Below are positions 9,094-19,695 of a DNA stretch of 64,000 bases, piece after piece; the stretch's first letter is position 1, and each line of letters begins with the position of its first letter. The stretch spans positions 61,863-125,862 of the forward strand of contig CAWIZJ010000054.1 in NCBI GenBank assembly GCA_963840535.1, read 5' to 3'. A program made the position numbers and the translations under genes. The notes under the pieces were generated by a model that saw only the letters and a list, made by a program, of their open reading frames with translations, was not told the DNA's origin and did not search any database. Source of the stretch: VAZQ01 sp963840535 (GTDB lineage: Bacteria; Pseudomonadota; Alphaproteobacteria; Rhizobiales; Xanthobacteraceae).

Positions 9094-9111
9094 TATCTCA
9101 ATATTGAGATA
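9094..9111. promoter_or_regulatory. 18-bp perfect palindrome, likely operator of the XRE gene
   Basis: TATCTCAATATTGAGATA is a perfect 18-base palindrome, strikingly AT-rich for this GC-rich region, 60 bases before the start of the XRE-type regulator at 9172. HigA/XRE antitoxin-like regulators often repress their own promoter through such sites, so autoregulation is a reasonable inference. No -10/-35 pair could be assigned with confidence. Confidence 0.5.
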
Positions 9112-9171
9112 TGAGCGGCCGTGCCTTGGCGGGTCGAGGAAGCTCGCGCTGCGGCGGGCAAAGGAGATCGC

Positions 9172-9453
9172 ATGACAATCCCGTTCGAGAAGCTCAAGGC
9201 TCGTCTGCTGGCCAACCCCAGGGTCAGGGCAGAGTATGACGCGCTCGCTCCGGAGTTCGAGATTGCCGCCGAGTTGCTCAGGGCCCGCCTGCGGGCAGGC
9301 CTCTCTCAAGCCGAGCTGGCGATCCGGATGGGTACCAGCCAGTCCACCATCGCCCGACTGGAGAGCGGTCAGACACTACCGAGCACTAAGACGCTTCTGC
9401 GTTACGCCGACGCAACGGGGAGCAAGTTCCACGTGCGGTTATCGGCGGCTTGA
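9172..9453 (+). CDS. XRE-family HTH regulator, HigA-antitoxin-like
   Basis: A 93-residue protein with AAAGGAG before ATG 9172. Residues 44-66 (LSQAELAIRMGTSQSTIARL) form a clear helix-turn-helix of the lambda-repressor type; a helical N-terminal arm precedes it and a short strand KFHVRLSAA ends it. The shape and length match antitoxins of HigBA-like pairs, in which the toxin gene normally lies just upstream. Here only 90 bases separate the start from the terminator hairpin, and no toxin reading frame is present, so either the toxin was lost or this is a solitary regulator. The palindrome at 9094-9111 is the likely binding site. Confidence 0.8.
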   Translation: MTIPFEKLKARLLANPRVRAEYDALAPEFEIAAELLRARLRAGLSQAELAIRMGTSQSTIARLESGQTLPSTKTLLRYADATGSKFHVRLSAA

Positions 9454-9979
9454 GGCGCCGCGCGCAAGCGGCCGGCCCGGCGCAGGCGCGGACCATACGA
9501 CGAGGATCCGGGAGCTGCAGTTCGGGGCGGTCTTCGCCGGCGGCGAGATTGCGTGGCCCCCGGCGCACGGTCGCTCGTGCGCCATGGCGATATTTCCTTG
9601 CAAGGACATGGATGGCACGCCGACCTGGCATGGCCGGCTGCCGGTTCCTCCAACCAGCCAGTGATGATAGTGTCTCCGCGGCCGTACCGGAATTGCGGCC
9701 CGAATGAAATCGATGCACCCGTACGAACTGTGAGGAAACCGGGTGACCAGGAGCAGAGCCGTGCTACTGGCGGCTGCGGCAACCCGCTCCGGTGACGACT
9801 TTCGCTTCCTTCCGGAACGAGGCGGGGAGAGCGGTGACCCTTGAACCGGGAGGACGATTCTTCGCAGGGGCGGGACTGTTCTCACACCCCTCGCAACATT
9901 GGTGGAGGAGTTCAGCGGTGGCGTGCATGGCCTCGCCGCAGCCGTCATCCGAAAGTCAACACGCAAGTGTGGATGTATC
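9454..9979. other. Non-coding gap
   Basis: About 525 bases between the XRE gene and the hybrid kinase. Several open frames cross it on both strands but none shows a ribosome binding site or a recognisable protein; the frames look like the usual by-product of high GC. No repeat or hairpin of note was seen. Confidence 0.4.
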
Positions 9980-12900
9980 ATGGCCAAATCTCCGCGATCC
10001 CCCGCAAAGCGCCGACGTACGAAAGCTACGCTTCGCAAGCAGACAGTTCGCGAACGTTCGAAGGCGGCAAGTGTCAATCGCAAGACGCGATCGAGCAGCA
10101 GCTTCCTCGACGGCGGCGGCGAGATGGGCGCGCGAATTCGGGACCTCGACTGGTCGTCCACCTCGATCGCGCCGATTGCCAAATGGCCGCAGAGCATGCG
10201 CATGGCGGTGGGCTTGTGCGTTAAGTCCTCATTTCCGATCATCATTCATTGGGGACGCGATCTGACCATTCTGTACAACGATGCCTTCATCCCATTTGCC
10301 GGCGAAAAGCACCCGCTTCTGCTCGGCCGGCCGCTATTCGAATCCTGGCCGGAACTACGACCCACCCTCGGCCGGATGCTCGATAGCGTATTGGCTTCCG
10401 GCAAGGCCGCGCTGTCCGACAATCTTCTCGTCGTCTACGACCGCAAGGGTTATCTGGAAGAGACCTACTATACTCTGTCATTCAATCCGATTGCGCTGGA
10501 GACCGGCGAAATCGGCGGATCGTTCTCGCTGATCGACTACACAACAGACCGGGTCATCGGTGAACGTCGATTGCGGACACTGTGGGACCTTGCGGCCCGC
10601 ACTGGGGAAGCGAAGGAAGCCGAGGAGGTTTGCCGTATCGCAGGCGATGTCCTCGCCGCCAATCCTTACGACATCCCCTTTGCGCTCTTGTACCTGGTAC
10701 AGAAGGACGGACAGCATGCCCGGCTGGTAGCTGCGACACCCGCGGGCTACGAGGTTACTAGCGCCCCCGCAGTCGTTAATCTGACGAATTCGGATCCGCA
10801 GCCGTTCGATTGGCCATTGCCGCGACTGGCAAGGCCGAACTGGTCGACGACCTTGGCGAGAAGTTTGCAAGTCTGCCGGGTGGCGCGTGGCCGATCCCCC
10901 CTCAAAGCGCGCTCGTATTACCCATTATCTTGTCGGGGCAGCAGGGTCCGGCAGGATTCCTGATCGCGGCAATCAGCCCGCGCAAGGCCCTTGATGACGA
11001 ATACAGGTCATTCTTGACCTCAGTGTCGACTTTAGTCGCTGCCAGTCTGTTGGGCGTGCTTGCTTACCAAACACTGGTCGATTTGGATCGAACGAAGACG
11101 ACGTTCTTCAGCAATGTCAGCCACGAGTTTCGAACGCCGCTCACGCTGTATTCTGGGCCCGCTCGAGGAGATGACCAAGGCCTCATCGCTGGCCCCGCAG
11201 GATCGCCAGACGCTTGAGGTCGCCGTGCGCAACGGCCGTCGCTTGCAGAAGCTGGTCAATTCGTTGCTCGACTTTGCGCGGATCGAAGCTGACCGTGCCC
11301 AGGTCGCATACGAGTTGGTGGATCTCGCCGTCTTGACCGCGAATTTGGCGAGCGCCTTCCGTTCAGTCATAGAGCAGGCAGGTCTGCGCCTGGCGGTCGA
11401 CTGCCCGCCGTTGGACGTCCCCGTCTACGTTGATCGTGAAATGTGGGAGAAGATCGTTCTCAATCTCCTCTCCAATGCGTTCAAGTTCACTTTTGAGGGG
11501 GAAATCGGCGTCAACCTGAAGCGCGTCGGCGAAGCCGTGGAGCTGTCGGTGAAAGACACCGGCGTCGGAATTCGTGAAGCGGAACTGTCTCGCATTTTCG
11601 AACGCTTCTACCGTGTCGAGGGTGCGCGGGGCCGGACCATGGAAGGTACCAGCATTGGCCTCGCACTAGTGCACGACCTCGTCGGACTCCACGGAGGCTC
11701 CATTCGTGCGGACAGCAAAGTCGGCGAGGGCAGCGTTTTCACCGTGTCGATTCCGACCGGCAAGGACCACTTGCCCCCCGATCGAATTCAACGCGGACAG
11801 CACGCTTACTTCCACAGCTGCCGATGCCGGCGCATTTGTCGACGAGGCGCAACGTTGGCTGCCGGGCGCGATTGCAAGCCAAGGATCGGCGGAAATCCCT
11901 GACGTCGATGCGAGAGACATTGAATCCAGTGCGGGCGACAGCACATTTCAAACTGGCGAAGCAAAGGCCCGAATTCTGTTGGCGGACGAGAACGCCGATA
12001 TGCGGGACTACGTCAATTCTCTCCTTTCCCGAGAGTACGAGGTTGTGACCGTGGGGGATGGCGAAGCTGCACTGGCAGAGGTGCGGCGAAATCCTCCGGA
12101 TCTGCTGCTGTCGGATATCATGATGCCGCGCCTCGACGGGCTTGGATTGCTGAGAGCGCTGAGAGGCGATCCGGCGACTCGCGAGATTCCTGTGATTCTC
12201 CTGTCGGCACGTGCGGGAGAGGAATCGAGGGTCGAGGGCCTCGAACAGGGCGCGGATGATTATCTGGTCAAACCGTTCAGTGCGCGGGAATTGGTGGCAC
12301 GAGTTGCTGCGCGTATCGCCTTAGCGCGGCTCCGTCGTGAAATGGCCGAGCGTCACATACAAGAGAGGCTGCGGCACGCCGAGGCAGAGCTGGCGCGCAT
12401 CAGTCGCCTTACAACCATGGGCCAACTCACGGCGTCCATTGCTCATGAGATCAATCAACCGCTGTCTGCTATTGTGACAAATGCCGATGCCTGTCTGCAC
12501 TGGCTAGCCCGCGACGAGCCTGATCTCGACGAGGTGCGGAATGCGATCTCGAGAATCGGGAGGGACGGGACACGCGCAGGAGACGTGGTCCGCGGTCTTC
12601 GGGCGCTGTCCGCGAGGTCCGAGCCGAACAGGGCAAGGCTTGACCTCAACGACGCCATCCAAGAAGTTTTGGCGCTTGCCCGCAGCGAGATGCAGCGGCA
12701 CCGGGTTCACCTTCGCACCGACATGTTCGCTGGCGATCGACCGGTCTTTGGTGACCGGGTTCAGTTGCAGCAAGTCGTGCTGAACCTGGTCATGAACGCA
12801 ATCGAAGCCATGAGCGCGGTCACGGATCGGCAGACGGTACTGGCGATATCCTCGGAGCCCGCCGAATCGGACGGCATGATCGTTTCGATCGAAGACACTG

Positions 12901-13130
12901 GCGCCGGACTCGATCCGGCGATTGCCGATCGCATCTTCGATCCCTTCTTCACGACGAAGCCCAACGGCATGGGCATGGGATTATCGATCTGCCGATCGAT
13001 CATACAGGCCCATGGCGGACGCTGCTGGGCATCGCCGCGTGCGCCGCATGGCACGGCCTTTCGATTCACCGTTCCGACCGCCGCCGAGATTCCGGGAGAT
13101 GTGCAGCACGCGTTCAACTCGCAGGACTGA
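9980..13130 (+). CDS. Hybrid sensor kinase: PAS/GAF - HisKA/HATPase - receiver - HisKA/HATPase (three frameshifts)
   Basis: Reads from about ATG 9980 to TGA 13130 once three one-base slips are corrected, near 10808 (before AIAATGKAELVDDLGEKF), near 11142 (between FRTPLTL and ILGPLEEM) and near 11785. Order of domains: a PAS-like region (GARIRDLDWSSTSIAPIAKW), a GAF-like segment, a first kinase core with H-box NVSHEFRTPLTL and N/G boxes (NLLSNAFKFTF, DTGVGIRE), a receiver with phospho-acceptor Asp in SDIMMPRLDG and DYLVKPF, then a second kinase core with IAHEINQPLSAIVTNADA and DTGAGLDP. The combined length is about 1,050 residues. Such double-kinase proteins with a receiver in the middle occur in rhizobial relatives. 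The signal sensed is unknown; no separate response regulator gene is adjacent. Confidence 0.8.
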
Positions 13131-13277
13131 ACTGCCCGTTCAAGGCGCCGGACAATGCTGTCCGCCACCTTGTTGATCGTATGCCGCCGTCGATGATAAC
13201 GCGGGCTACTCGGCGGAGCGGGGACGAGTTCGAGGGTGGCGCAGGCAAGGCTCAGAAATCGGCTAGTCTTAGACTAG

Positions 13278-15363
13278 TTTCTGTCGCAAAACACCTCGAT
13301 TTGCACGGGACCACGCAATTGTGCCGATAGACTGGGCACAAGTTTACTGGGCAACATCGGCATTTGCGCGCGTTGCGCAGGTCATTTTGCCACGAATTTG
13401 GGATGGGGCGGCGGATTTTGTAGCAGGGGACACGCTGAGGCGTGGCCGGCTTTGGTCTGCGGCGGGCGACGACTATGTCGTCGGATAGCTTTTCGTCTGC
13501 GAGACGAGCGTCTGGTCAGCAACGCCGCGATGTTCATGAGGTTGTTGGCGAGCACGGCTGCAGCAACCCACAACTCGAAGCGCTCGGCCCCCTCGGCGAG
13601 GCAGCGCTTCATGCCGCGACCTCGGAACAGGACCGAGATGCGGCCCTCGATGCCGGCGCGAAAGCGCTGGCCTTCCTTGAACTCCGCGCTCTTCTCGCAT
13701 GCTTCGCGTTCCGGCGTTTTCTTGCCGCCGCGCTGCGGAATGCACACCACCTTGACGCCGTGTCGCGTGCACGAGGTCACGTTTTGCTCACTGAAGAAGC
13801 CGCGATCCGAGCCATACAATTCCGGAGCCCGACCAAAGGCTTGCTTGTGGCGCTGGAGGGAGGGCGCCACGTGGACCTCGTCAGAGGGGTTTCCCTTCAG
13901 CACCTCATACTGCGTGATCAGGCCTTGCGCGCTCTCGGCAAGGAACACCTTGTGGCCGAACTCGATGGGGGTTTGCACCTTGCCGCGTTTGATCAGATCG
14001 GTATGGGGCTCGAAGATCGAATAGACCTTCTCTGCGTTGGGAACTTGCTCTCCGTGCAGCACGCGGCGGCGCGCCTGATCGATCACGCGGCTCCCCAGAC
14101 CGCAATGGCGCTCGATCTCCTTGCGGATTTCTTCGATGGCCATGTCAGCAAGCATGTCCTTGCCGCGCGCCTTGTTGGTCTTCTCGAGCACCATTCGTGC
14201 GCTTTCCACGACCTCCTCGGCAATGCCGATGAGCTCGCGGTACGTCCCCGTCTGCTGCTCGTGGCGTTGCCTTGTCGTCATGCGTTGGATTTCGTACATC
14301 CGACGCCGCGCCGAACGGGTGCGATCGCAAAAACCCTTGATACGTCGGCGCCCCAGCACTTGGGCAAGGCGGCCGACCAGGCGCGTGACGACGCGCACCA
14401 CATCCCACAATAACGTGTTGTCGGTCGGGTGATGAATGTCGGTTTGCACGACCGTGGTGTCGACACGCAGCTTCGTGCCGTCTTCCAGTCCAAGACCGAC
14501 CGCCGCTTGAACCACCAAATCGTTGACGGCTTTGAGTGTATCCGGCGTCAGCCGATTGAAGCCGCGATTGAATGCATCGTGCTTGGGCACCGGTTGGCAG
14601 TAGAAGCCAGTGAACTGGCGCAGCGTGTATCCGTCGGCGATCCGCTCGCGCAGCTCGCGATAGTCCCAGTTCTTGACCCGCATCACAATCAGCGAGCGCA
14701 GCACCTGTTGCGCGCGTCAATCCGCTGCGACCAGTGTCGGGGTTCTTCAGACCGCGCCGCAGATCGCGCGCGGATCGCCTCGATCATCTCCTCCATGGTC
14801 ATCAAGAAAGTCGGCGATGGCCTGCAGCACCGGCTCCAAAACGAGCCCCTGCCGCATCAACTCCCAGTCGGCAAAGCTGATCTGTCGGATGCGCGGCTCT
14901 CGACACCTCTCAGCTCGCTCCTCCTCGTGCCGCCTTCGCCCGCTCGCGCTTCAAAGCTTTGACATAGCGCGCTGCGGCCTCATGCAGCAGCTCCTGCAGA
15001 GCACGCCCGTTGTCCAGACAACGGCGCACCTCAGGCACCAGCTCCTCCGGAACGTAAACCGAGAAGCGACGCCCTTTCACCCGACCGTAGAGGACGTAAC
15101 TGCGATGCTGCTCGCCCGACAAACAGGCCGGGCAGTTCTCGCGTATGCACGGACTGCGGCGTAGGCTGAGCGAGCCGAGAACGGCTGGCCAAACGTCGGC
15201 CGACTCGACTCCGAGCCAGCGCACGACATCGGAAGGTGATTCGTTGCCTTGCTCATGCTCTATGTGTGCAATAACTCACACATGCAAATCAACAACAAAA
15301 TCAACTCGGAGAAAACCGCAAAAGCCCCAAATTTGCGTGCTATTTCGCGTTTCGCGACAGAAA
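13278..15363 (-). mobile_element. ISNCY-like insertion sequence, copy 1
   Basis: A 2,086-base element. Its ends are inverted repeats, TTTCTGTCGC on the left and GCGACAGAAA on the right, each flanked by CTAG (13274-13277 and 15364-15367), which fits a 4-base target duplication. It carries the transposase remnant at 13382-15224. It is followed directly by a second copy in the same orientation, the two separated only by CTAGCTAG. The transposase portion is nearly identical between copies, whereas the last 150 or so bases at the right end have clearly diverged. Confidence 0.8.
13382..15224 (-). pseudogene. ISNCY-family transposase with N-terminal DUF6788-like segment, frameshifted (copy 1)
   Basis: The main frame (13382-14704) gives VKNWDYRELRERIADGYTLR, LRVDTTVVQTDIHHPTDN, YGSDRGFFSEQN and a C-terminal RGRGMKRCLAEGAERFELWV, the DDE-type transposase of the ISNCY group common in Rhizobiales. 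Upstream, on the same strand, a segment with CIRENCPACLSGEQH and GRRFSVYVPEELVPEVRRCL is DUF6788-like and in copy 2 reads on toward the transposase (KRRSELSSVESRAATDQL). In copy 1 a one-base loss near 14925 ends that segment early, and a second slip near 14710 separates it from the main frame. The C-terminus is also longer than in copy 2. Probably inactive, unless the slip at 14710, shared by both copies, is a programmed frameshift. Confidence 0.75.
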
Positions 15364-15371
15364 CTAGCTAG

Positions 15372-17453
15372 TTTCTGTCGCGAAACACCTCGATTTGCAC
15401 GGGCTCACGCAATTGTGCCGATAAACTGGGCACAAGTTTACTGGGCAACGTCGGCATTTGCGCGCGCTGCGCAGGTCATTTTGCCACGAATTTGGGATGG
15501 AGCGGCGGATTTTGTAGCAGGAGACACGCTGAGACGTGGCCGGCTTTGGTCTGCGGCGGGCCCGACTATGTTGTCAGATTGCTTTTCGTCTGCGAGACGA
15601 GCGCCTGGTCAGCAACGCCGCGATGTTCATGAGGTTGTTGGCGAGGACGGCCGCAGCAACCCACAACTCGAAGCGCTCGGCCCCCTCGGCGAGGCAGCGC
15701 TTCATGCCGCGACCTCGGAACAGGACCGAGATGCGGCCCTCGATGCCGGCGCGAAAGCGCTGACCTTCCTTGAACTCCGCGCTCTTCTCGCATGCTTCGC
15801 GTTCCGGCGTTTTCTTGCCGCCGCGCTGCGGAATGCACACCACCTTGACGCCGTGTCGCGTGCACGAGGTCACGTTTTGCTCACTGAAGAAGCCGCGATC
15901 CGAGCCATACAATTCCGGAGCCCGACCAAAGGCTTGCTTGTGGCGCTGGAGGGAGGGCGCCACGTGGACCTCGTCAGAGGGGTTTCCCTTCAGCACCTCA
16001 TACTGCGTGATCAGGCCTTGCGCGCTCTCGGCAAGGAACACCTTGTGGCCGAACTCGATGGGGGTTTGCACCTTGCCGCGTTTGATCAGATCGGTATGGG
16101 GCTCGAAGATCGAATAGACCTTCTCTGCGTTGGGAACTTGCTCTCCGTGCAGCACGCGGCGGCGCGCCTGATCGATCACACGGCTCCCCAGACCGCAATG
16201 GCGCTCGATCTCCTTGCGGATTTCTTCGATGGCCATGTCAGCAAGCATATCCTTGCCGCGCGCCTTGTGGGTCTTCTCGAGCACCATTCGTGCGCTTTCC
16301 ACGACCTCCTCGGCAATGCCGATGAGCTCGCGGTACGTCCCCGTCTGCTGCTCGTGGCGTTGCCTTGTCGTCATGCGTTGGATTTCGTACATCCGACGCC
16401 GCGCCGAACGGGTGCGATCGCAAAAACCCTTGATACGTCGGCGCCCCAGCGCTTGGGCGAGGCGGCCGACCAGGCGCGTGACGACGCGCACCACATCCCA
16501 CAATAACGTGTTGTCGGTCGGGTGATGAATGTCGGTTTGCACGACCGTGGTGTCGACACGCAGCTTCGTGCCGTCCTCCAATCCAAGACCGACCGCCGCT
16601 TGAACCACCAAGTCGTTGACGGCTTTGAGTGTATCCGGCGTCAGCCGATTGAAGCCACGATTGAATGCATCGTGCTTGGGCACCGGTTGGCAGTAGAAGT
16701 CAGTGAACTGGCGCAGCGTGTATCCGTCGGCGATCCGTTCGCGCAGCTCGCGATAGTCCCAGTTCTTGACCCGCATCAAAATCAGCGAGCGCAGCACCTG
16801 TTGCGCGCGTCAATCCGCTGCGACCAGTGTCGGGGTTCTTCAGACCGCGCCGCAGATCGGCGCGGATCGCCTCGATCATCTCCTCCTGGTCATCAAGAAA
16901 GTCGGCGATGGCCTGCAGCACCGGCTCCAAACGAGCCCCTGCCGCATCAATTCCCAGTCGGCAAAGCTGATCTGTCGCGGCGCGGCTCTCGACACTGCTC
17001 AGCTCGCTCCTCCTCTTCGCCGCCTTCGCCCGCTCGCGCTTCAAAGCTTTGACATAGCGCGCCGCAGCCTCATGCAGCAGCTCCTGCAAGAGCACGCCCA
17101 TTGTCCAGACAACGGCGCACCTCAGGCACCAGCTCCTCCGGAACGTAAACCGAAAAGCGACGCCCTTTCACTCGACCGTAGAGGACGTAACTCCGATGTT
17201 GCTCGCCCGACAAACAGGCCGGGCAGTTCTCGCGTATGCACGGACTGCGGCGAGGCTGAGCGAGCCAAGAACGGCTGGCCAAAGCCGTCGCTTCACTCTG
17301 CAGCCAGCGCACGACATCGGACGGCAATTCGATTTCTTGCTTCTTTCATCCCTTTATGTGTCATATAACACACATGTACGTCAACCAAAAACGCAAAGGA
17401 AAATGCGCGAAAACACCCATTTTCCCGTGCTAATTTACATTTCGCGACAGAAA
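15372..17453 (-). mobile_element. ISNCY-like insertion sequence, copy 2 (tandem)
   Basis: A 2,082-base copy with the same terminal inverted repeats as copy 1 (TTTCTGTCGCG at 15372, CGCGACAGAAA ending 17453) and CTAG on each side (15368-15371 and 17454-17457). Left and right flanks outside the tandem pair are AGACTAG and CTAGTCTAG. It lies upstream of the tRNA-Thr gene. The abutting ends of copies 1 and 2 form one long perfect palindrome at 15350-15385. Confidence 0.8.
15574..17327 (-). pseudogene. ISNCY-family transposase, frameshifted (copy 2)
   Basis: The main frame (15574-16797) is almost the same as in copy 1, with stop TGA after RRSSRRRKAI. The N-terminal part is in two further frames: DUF6788-like at 17070-17327 (from a TTG start, SDVVRWLQSE), broken by one inserted T near 17095, then RYVKALKRERAKAAKRR to KNPDTGRSGLT, broken again near 16805. 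The second break lies at the same place as in copy 1 (ACGCGCGCAACAG), so it was inherited or is functional; the first is unique to this copy. Confidence 0.75.
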
Positions 17454-17604
17454 CTAGTCTAGTCGCCTAATTCAGCAAAATTGAAGGGATCCGTACCTTG
17501 AGGAAAGTGCTGGCACCAAACCTCCGGTGCACACATGAATCCATTCACTTTGGCCGAAGCTGCCGACTAGACCCCCGCCAATCGATCCCGAACCTGCCTA
17601 TTTT

Positions 17605-17680
17605 TGGTGCCGCGGATAGGATTCGAACCTACGACCCCCGCATTACGAATGCGGTGCTCTACCGGCTGAGCTACCGCGGC
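17605..17680 (-). tRNA. tRNA-Thr (anticodon CGT)
   Basis: On the minus strand the sequence begins GCCGCGGTAGCTCAGCCGG and ends with the pairing acceptor CCGCGGC, discriminator A and an encoded CCA. The D-arm (GCTC...GAGC), anticodon stem CGCAT/ATGCG around TCGTA, and the T-arm with GGTTCGAATCC are all present. Anticodon CGT reads ACG threonine codons. It sits 152 bases right of the tandem IS pair, and no duplicated tRNA 3' end was found that would mark an integrated island. Confidence 0.95.
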
Positions 17681-17887
17681 GCCGAACTTCGATGTAGGCG
17701 AAAGACCCTGGGCGGGCAAGCCGATCGCAGCAAGTGGCCGGAGCCACGAGCTCGTCGCGCTCGTGGGCAGTGCTCCGGCCGAGCCGTCTATGCTGCGGCC
17801 CCTCGAGCCTGCCAGGTCCGTCGGCCGATCGGCGTCGAGCCACCAACAGTTTTCGGATTGCCGTGGGACCGGCACGCATCACCAACC

Positions 17888-19604
17888 TCACGGCTTGAAC
17901 ATCTGCCGGATGCGGCTCCAGCCGTCGCCTTGGGGCTCGCCGGTGGATTCAGGTGCCGGCTCCAACTTCTCGTCCGGCTCGGGGCCGGGATCATCGGGCG
18001 CGTGCACGAGCGGGATCACCGCCGGCGCGATCGCGACCGGCGTCAGGCCGCGGCGGCGACGGTGGAGCAAGCTCGGCACGCCCCCTTTCCCCACTGGCGC
18101 GAGCGGGACGACCTTCCAAATCCTCGATCGGCAGCAAGCCTCCCCCATCCGACGCGCTGCGCGCCATGGCCGATGTCTGCGCATCGGCACTCCGATCGCC
18201 ATGAGCGGCGGCCGCAGGCCGCCTAGGCTCTCGGCGCGGGAGGAAAGGGATGGAATCCGCGACCTCCCGGTCGCGATCGAGCGAGGTATCCTCGCCGGCC
18301 TCGATCACCGCGCCGGCCTGTTCCTGTCCTGCCAGCGGATCCTTCCACTGGAAGGCATCGAGCCGTCCGGTGACCGGCGATACCGGCAGCCAGCGGTCGG
18401 AGACGAAGCCGTCCGCGGTCCAAGCCGGATCACGGCGCGCATTGAGCGCTCGGCTCATCCATTCGCGGGCGCGGCCCTCGTCGCCGTGCTCGGTCTCCTC
18501 GAGCTCCGCCATCAGCGCCGCCACGCGCCTCGTCGGCACCACCGCAAGCGGCGACAGCGACGCGCGCGCCGTTGCGAATTCCTGCGCATCGAGGGCGGCG
18601 CGCGCGACCGCCAGCGCGGCCTCGACATTGCCCGGCGCCTTGGCCGCCAGCGCCTCCACGCGCGCGAGCCGCTCGCGCGCCGATGTGCCCGAGCGAATGT
18701 GCGCGTAGACGTCGGCAAGATCGGGGTGCGGATTGGTTCGCCAGGCGGTATCGATGATGCGCGACGCCCGGCGGACCTCGCCGTCGTCGCCCAGGAGCCT
18801 GCCGGCGAGCGCCGCCGCCGGCACCAGATCGGGGGCGAGCTTCACCGCCTCGAGCGCGAGCGCCTTGGCGCGATCGCGCGCACCCTCCGCCGCCGCCATC
18901 GCCTGTGCGGTGAGCAGAACCGCCCGCTGGCGCCGGAAGGCGGCCTTGTCGACGAGGCCGCTCTTGGCGTTGCGCTCCAGCCGATCGAGCGCCCCGCTCC
19001 AGTCGCCGGCGGTGCACCGGAACTCGAGCACCGCCTGACCGGCCCAGCCCGGCACCGACGCATGTCTGGCCGCCTCCTCGGCATAGAACAGTGCCGCTCC
19101 CGGATCGTTGCGCCGCTGCGCCTCGACGAAGAGGCCGTGCAGACCGAGCTGCCTGGTATCGTCGCGGGCCGCCATCAGCTGAAAGGTGCGCGCCGCCGCC
19201 TCGCGGTCGCCGGCGAGCTGCGCGGTCTGGGCCGCCAGCAGCAGCGTGAGCGGCTCGCCCGGCGCGATGCGGCTCGCCGCCTCGGAGAGCTTGCGCGCGG
19301 CGCGCACATCGCCGGAGCCGACCGCGATCAGCCCCCGGGACAGGGCGAGATAACCGCGCGCGCCGCGGCGGGTGCGCAGAAAGAGCGAGACCGCTTCGGG
19401 CGATCGCAGCAGGGCACGCAGCAGCGACCACAGCATCGTCGCGATCACCGCCACCGCCGCGACGGCGAACACCAGCACCAGGACGGAGGTCTCGATGCGC
19501 CGCCCCAGCCAGGTGATGGCGACCTCGCCTGGCCGGTCGGCAAACCAGACCGCAGCGAACGCCAGCGCGCCGACGACGGCGAGAAAGGTGACGACGCGGA
19601 TCAT
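17888..19604 (-). CDS. hemY: Heme biosynthesis HemY family protein (one frameshift)
   Basis: Starts at ATG 19604 with MIRVVTFLAVVGALAFAA, the first of two N-terminal membrane helices of the HemY_N domain; a second helix (about residues 41-66) and RTRRGARGYLALSRGLIAVG follow, then TPR-like helical repeats (ALFYAEEAARH, ALDRLERNAKSGLVDKAAF). Near 18055 the frame must shift by one base, after which the protein ends VIPLVHAPDDPGPEPDE and WSRIRQMFKP, the usual conserved C-terminus, at 17888. About 570 residues. This is the coproporphyrin-pathway-associated HemY of proteobacteria found downstream of hemCD, an inner-membrane protein thought to act in late heme synthesis or its assembly, not the oxidase of the same name. 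Last gene of the hemC-hemD-mitofilin-hemY unit. Confidence 0.85.
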
Positions 19605-19695
19605 CGCGGGGCGAGGCTCGCAAGAATGAATGCGGGTTTGTGGACGCGGAGTCGAGGCCACGAGCTCGGCGCGCCGATCACTTTGGATGCCAACA

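Noticed and set aside
13278..17453. Tandem IS copies considered as an assembly duplication
   Set aside because: The copies differ in scattered bases, in indels and strongly at the right end, so they are separate sequences rather than a duplicated contig piece.
17605..17680. tRNA-Thr as an attachment site for an integrated island
   Set aside because: No duplicate of the tRNA 3' end was found on either side and no integrase gene is adjacent; the neighbouring elements are CTAG-targeting IS copies.
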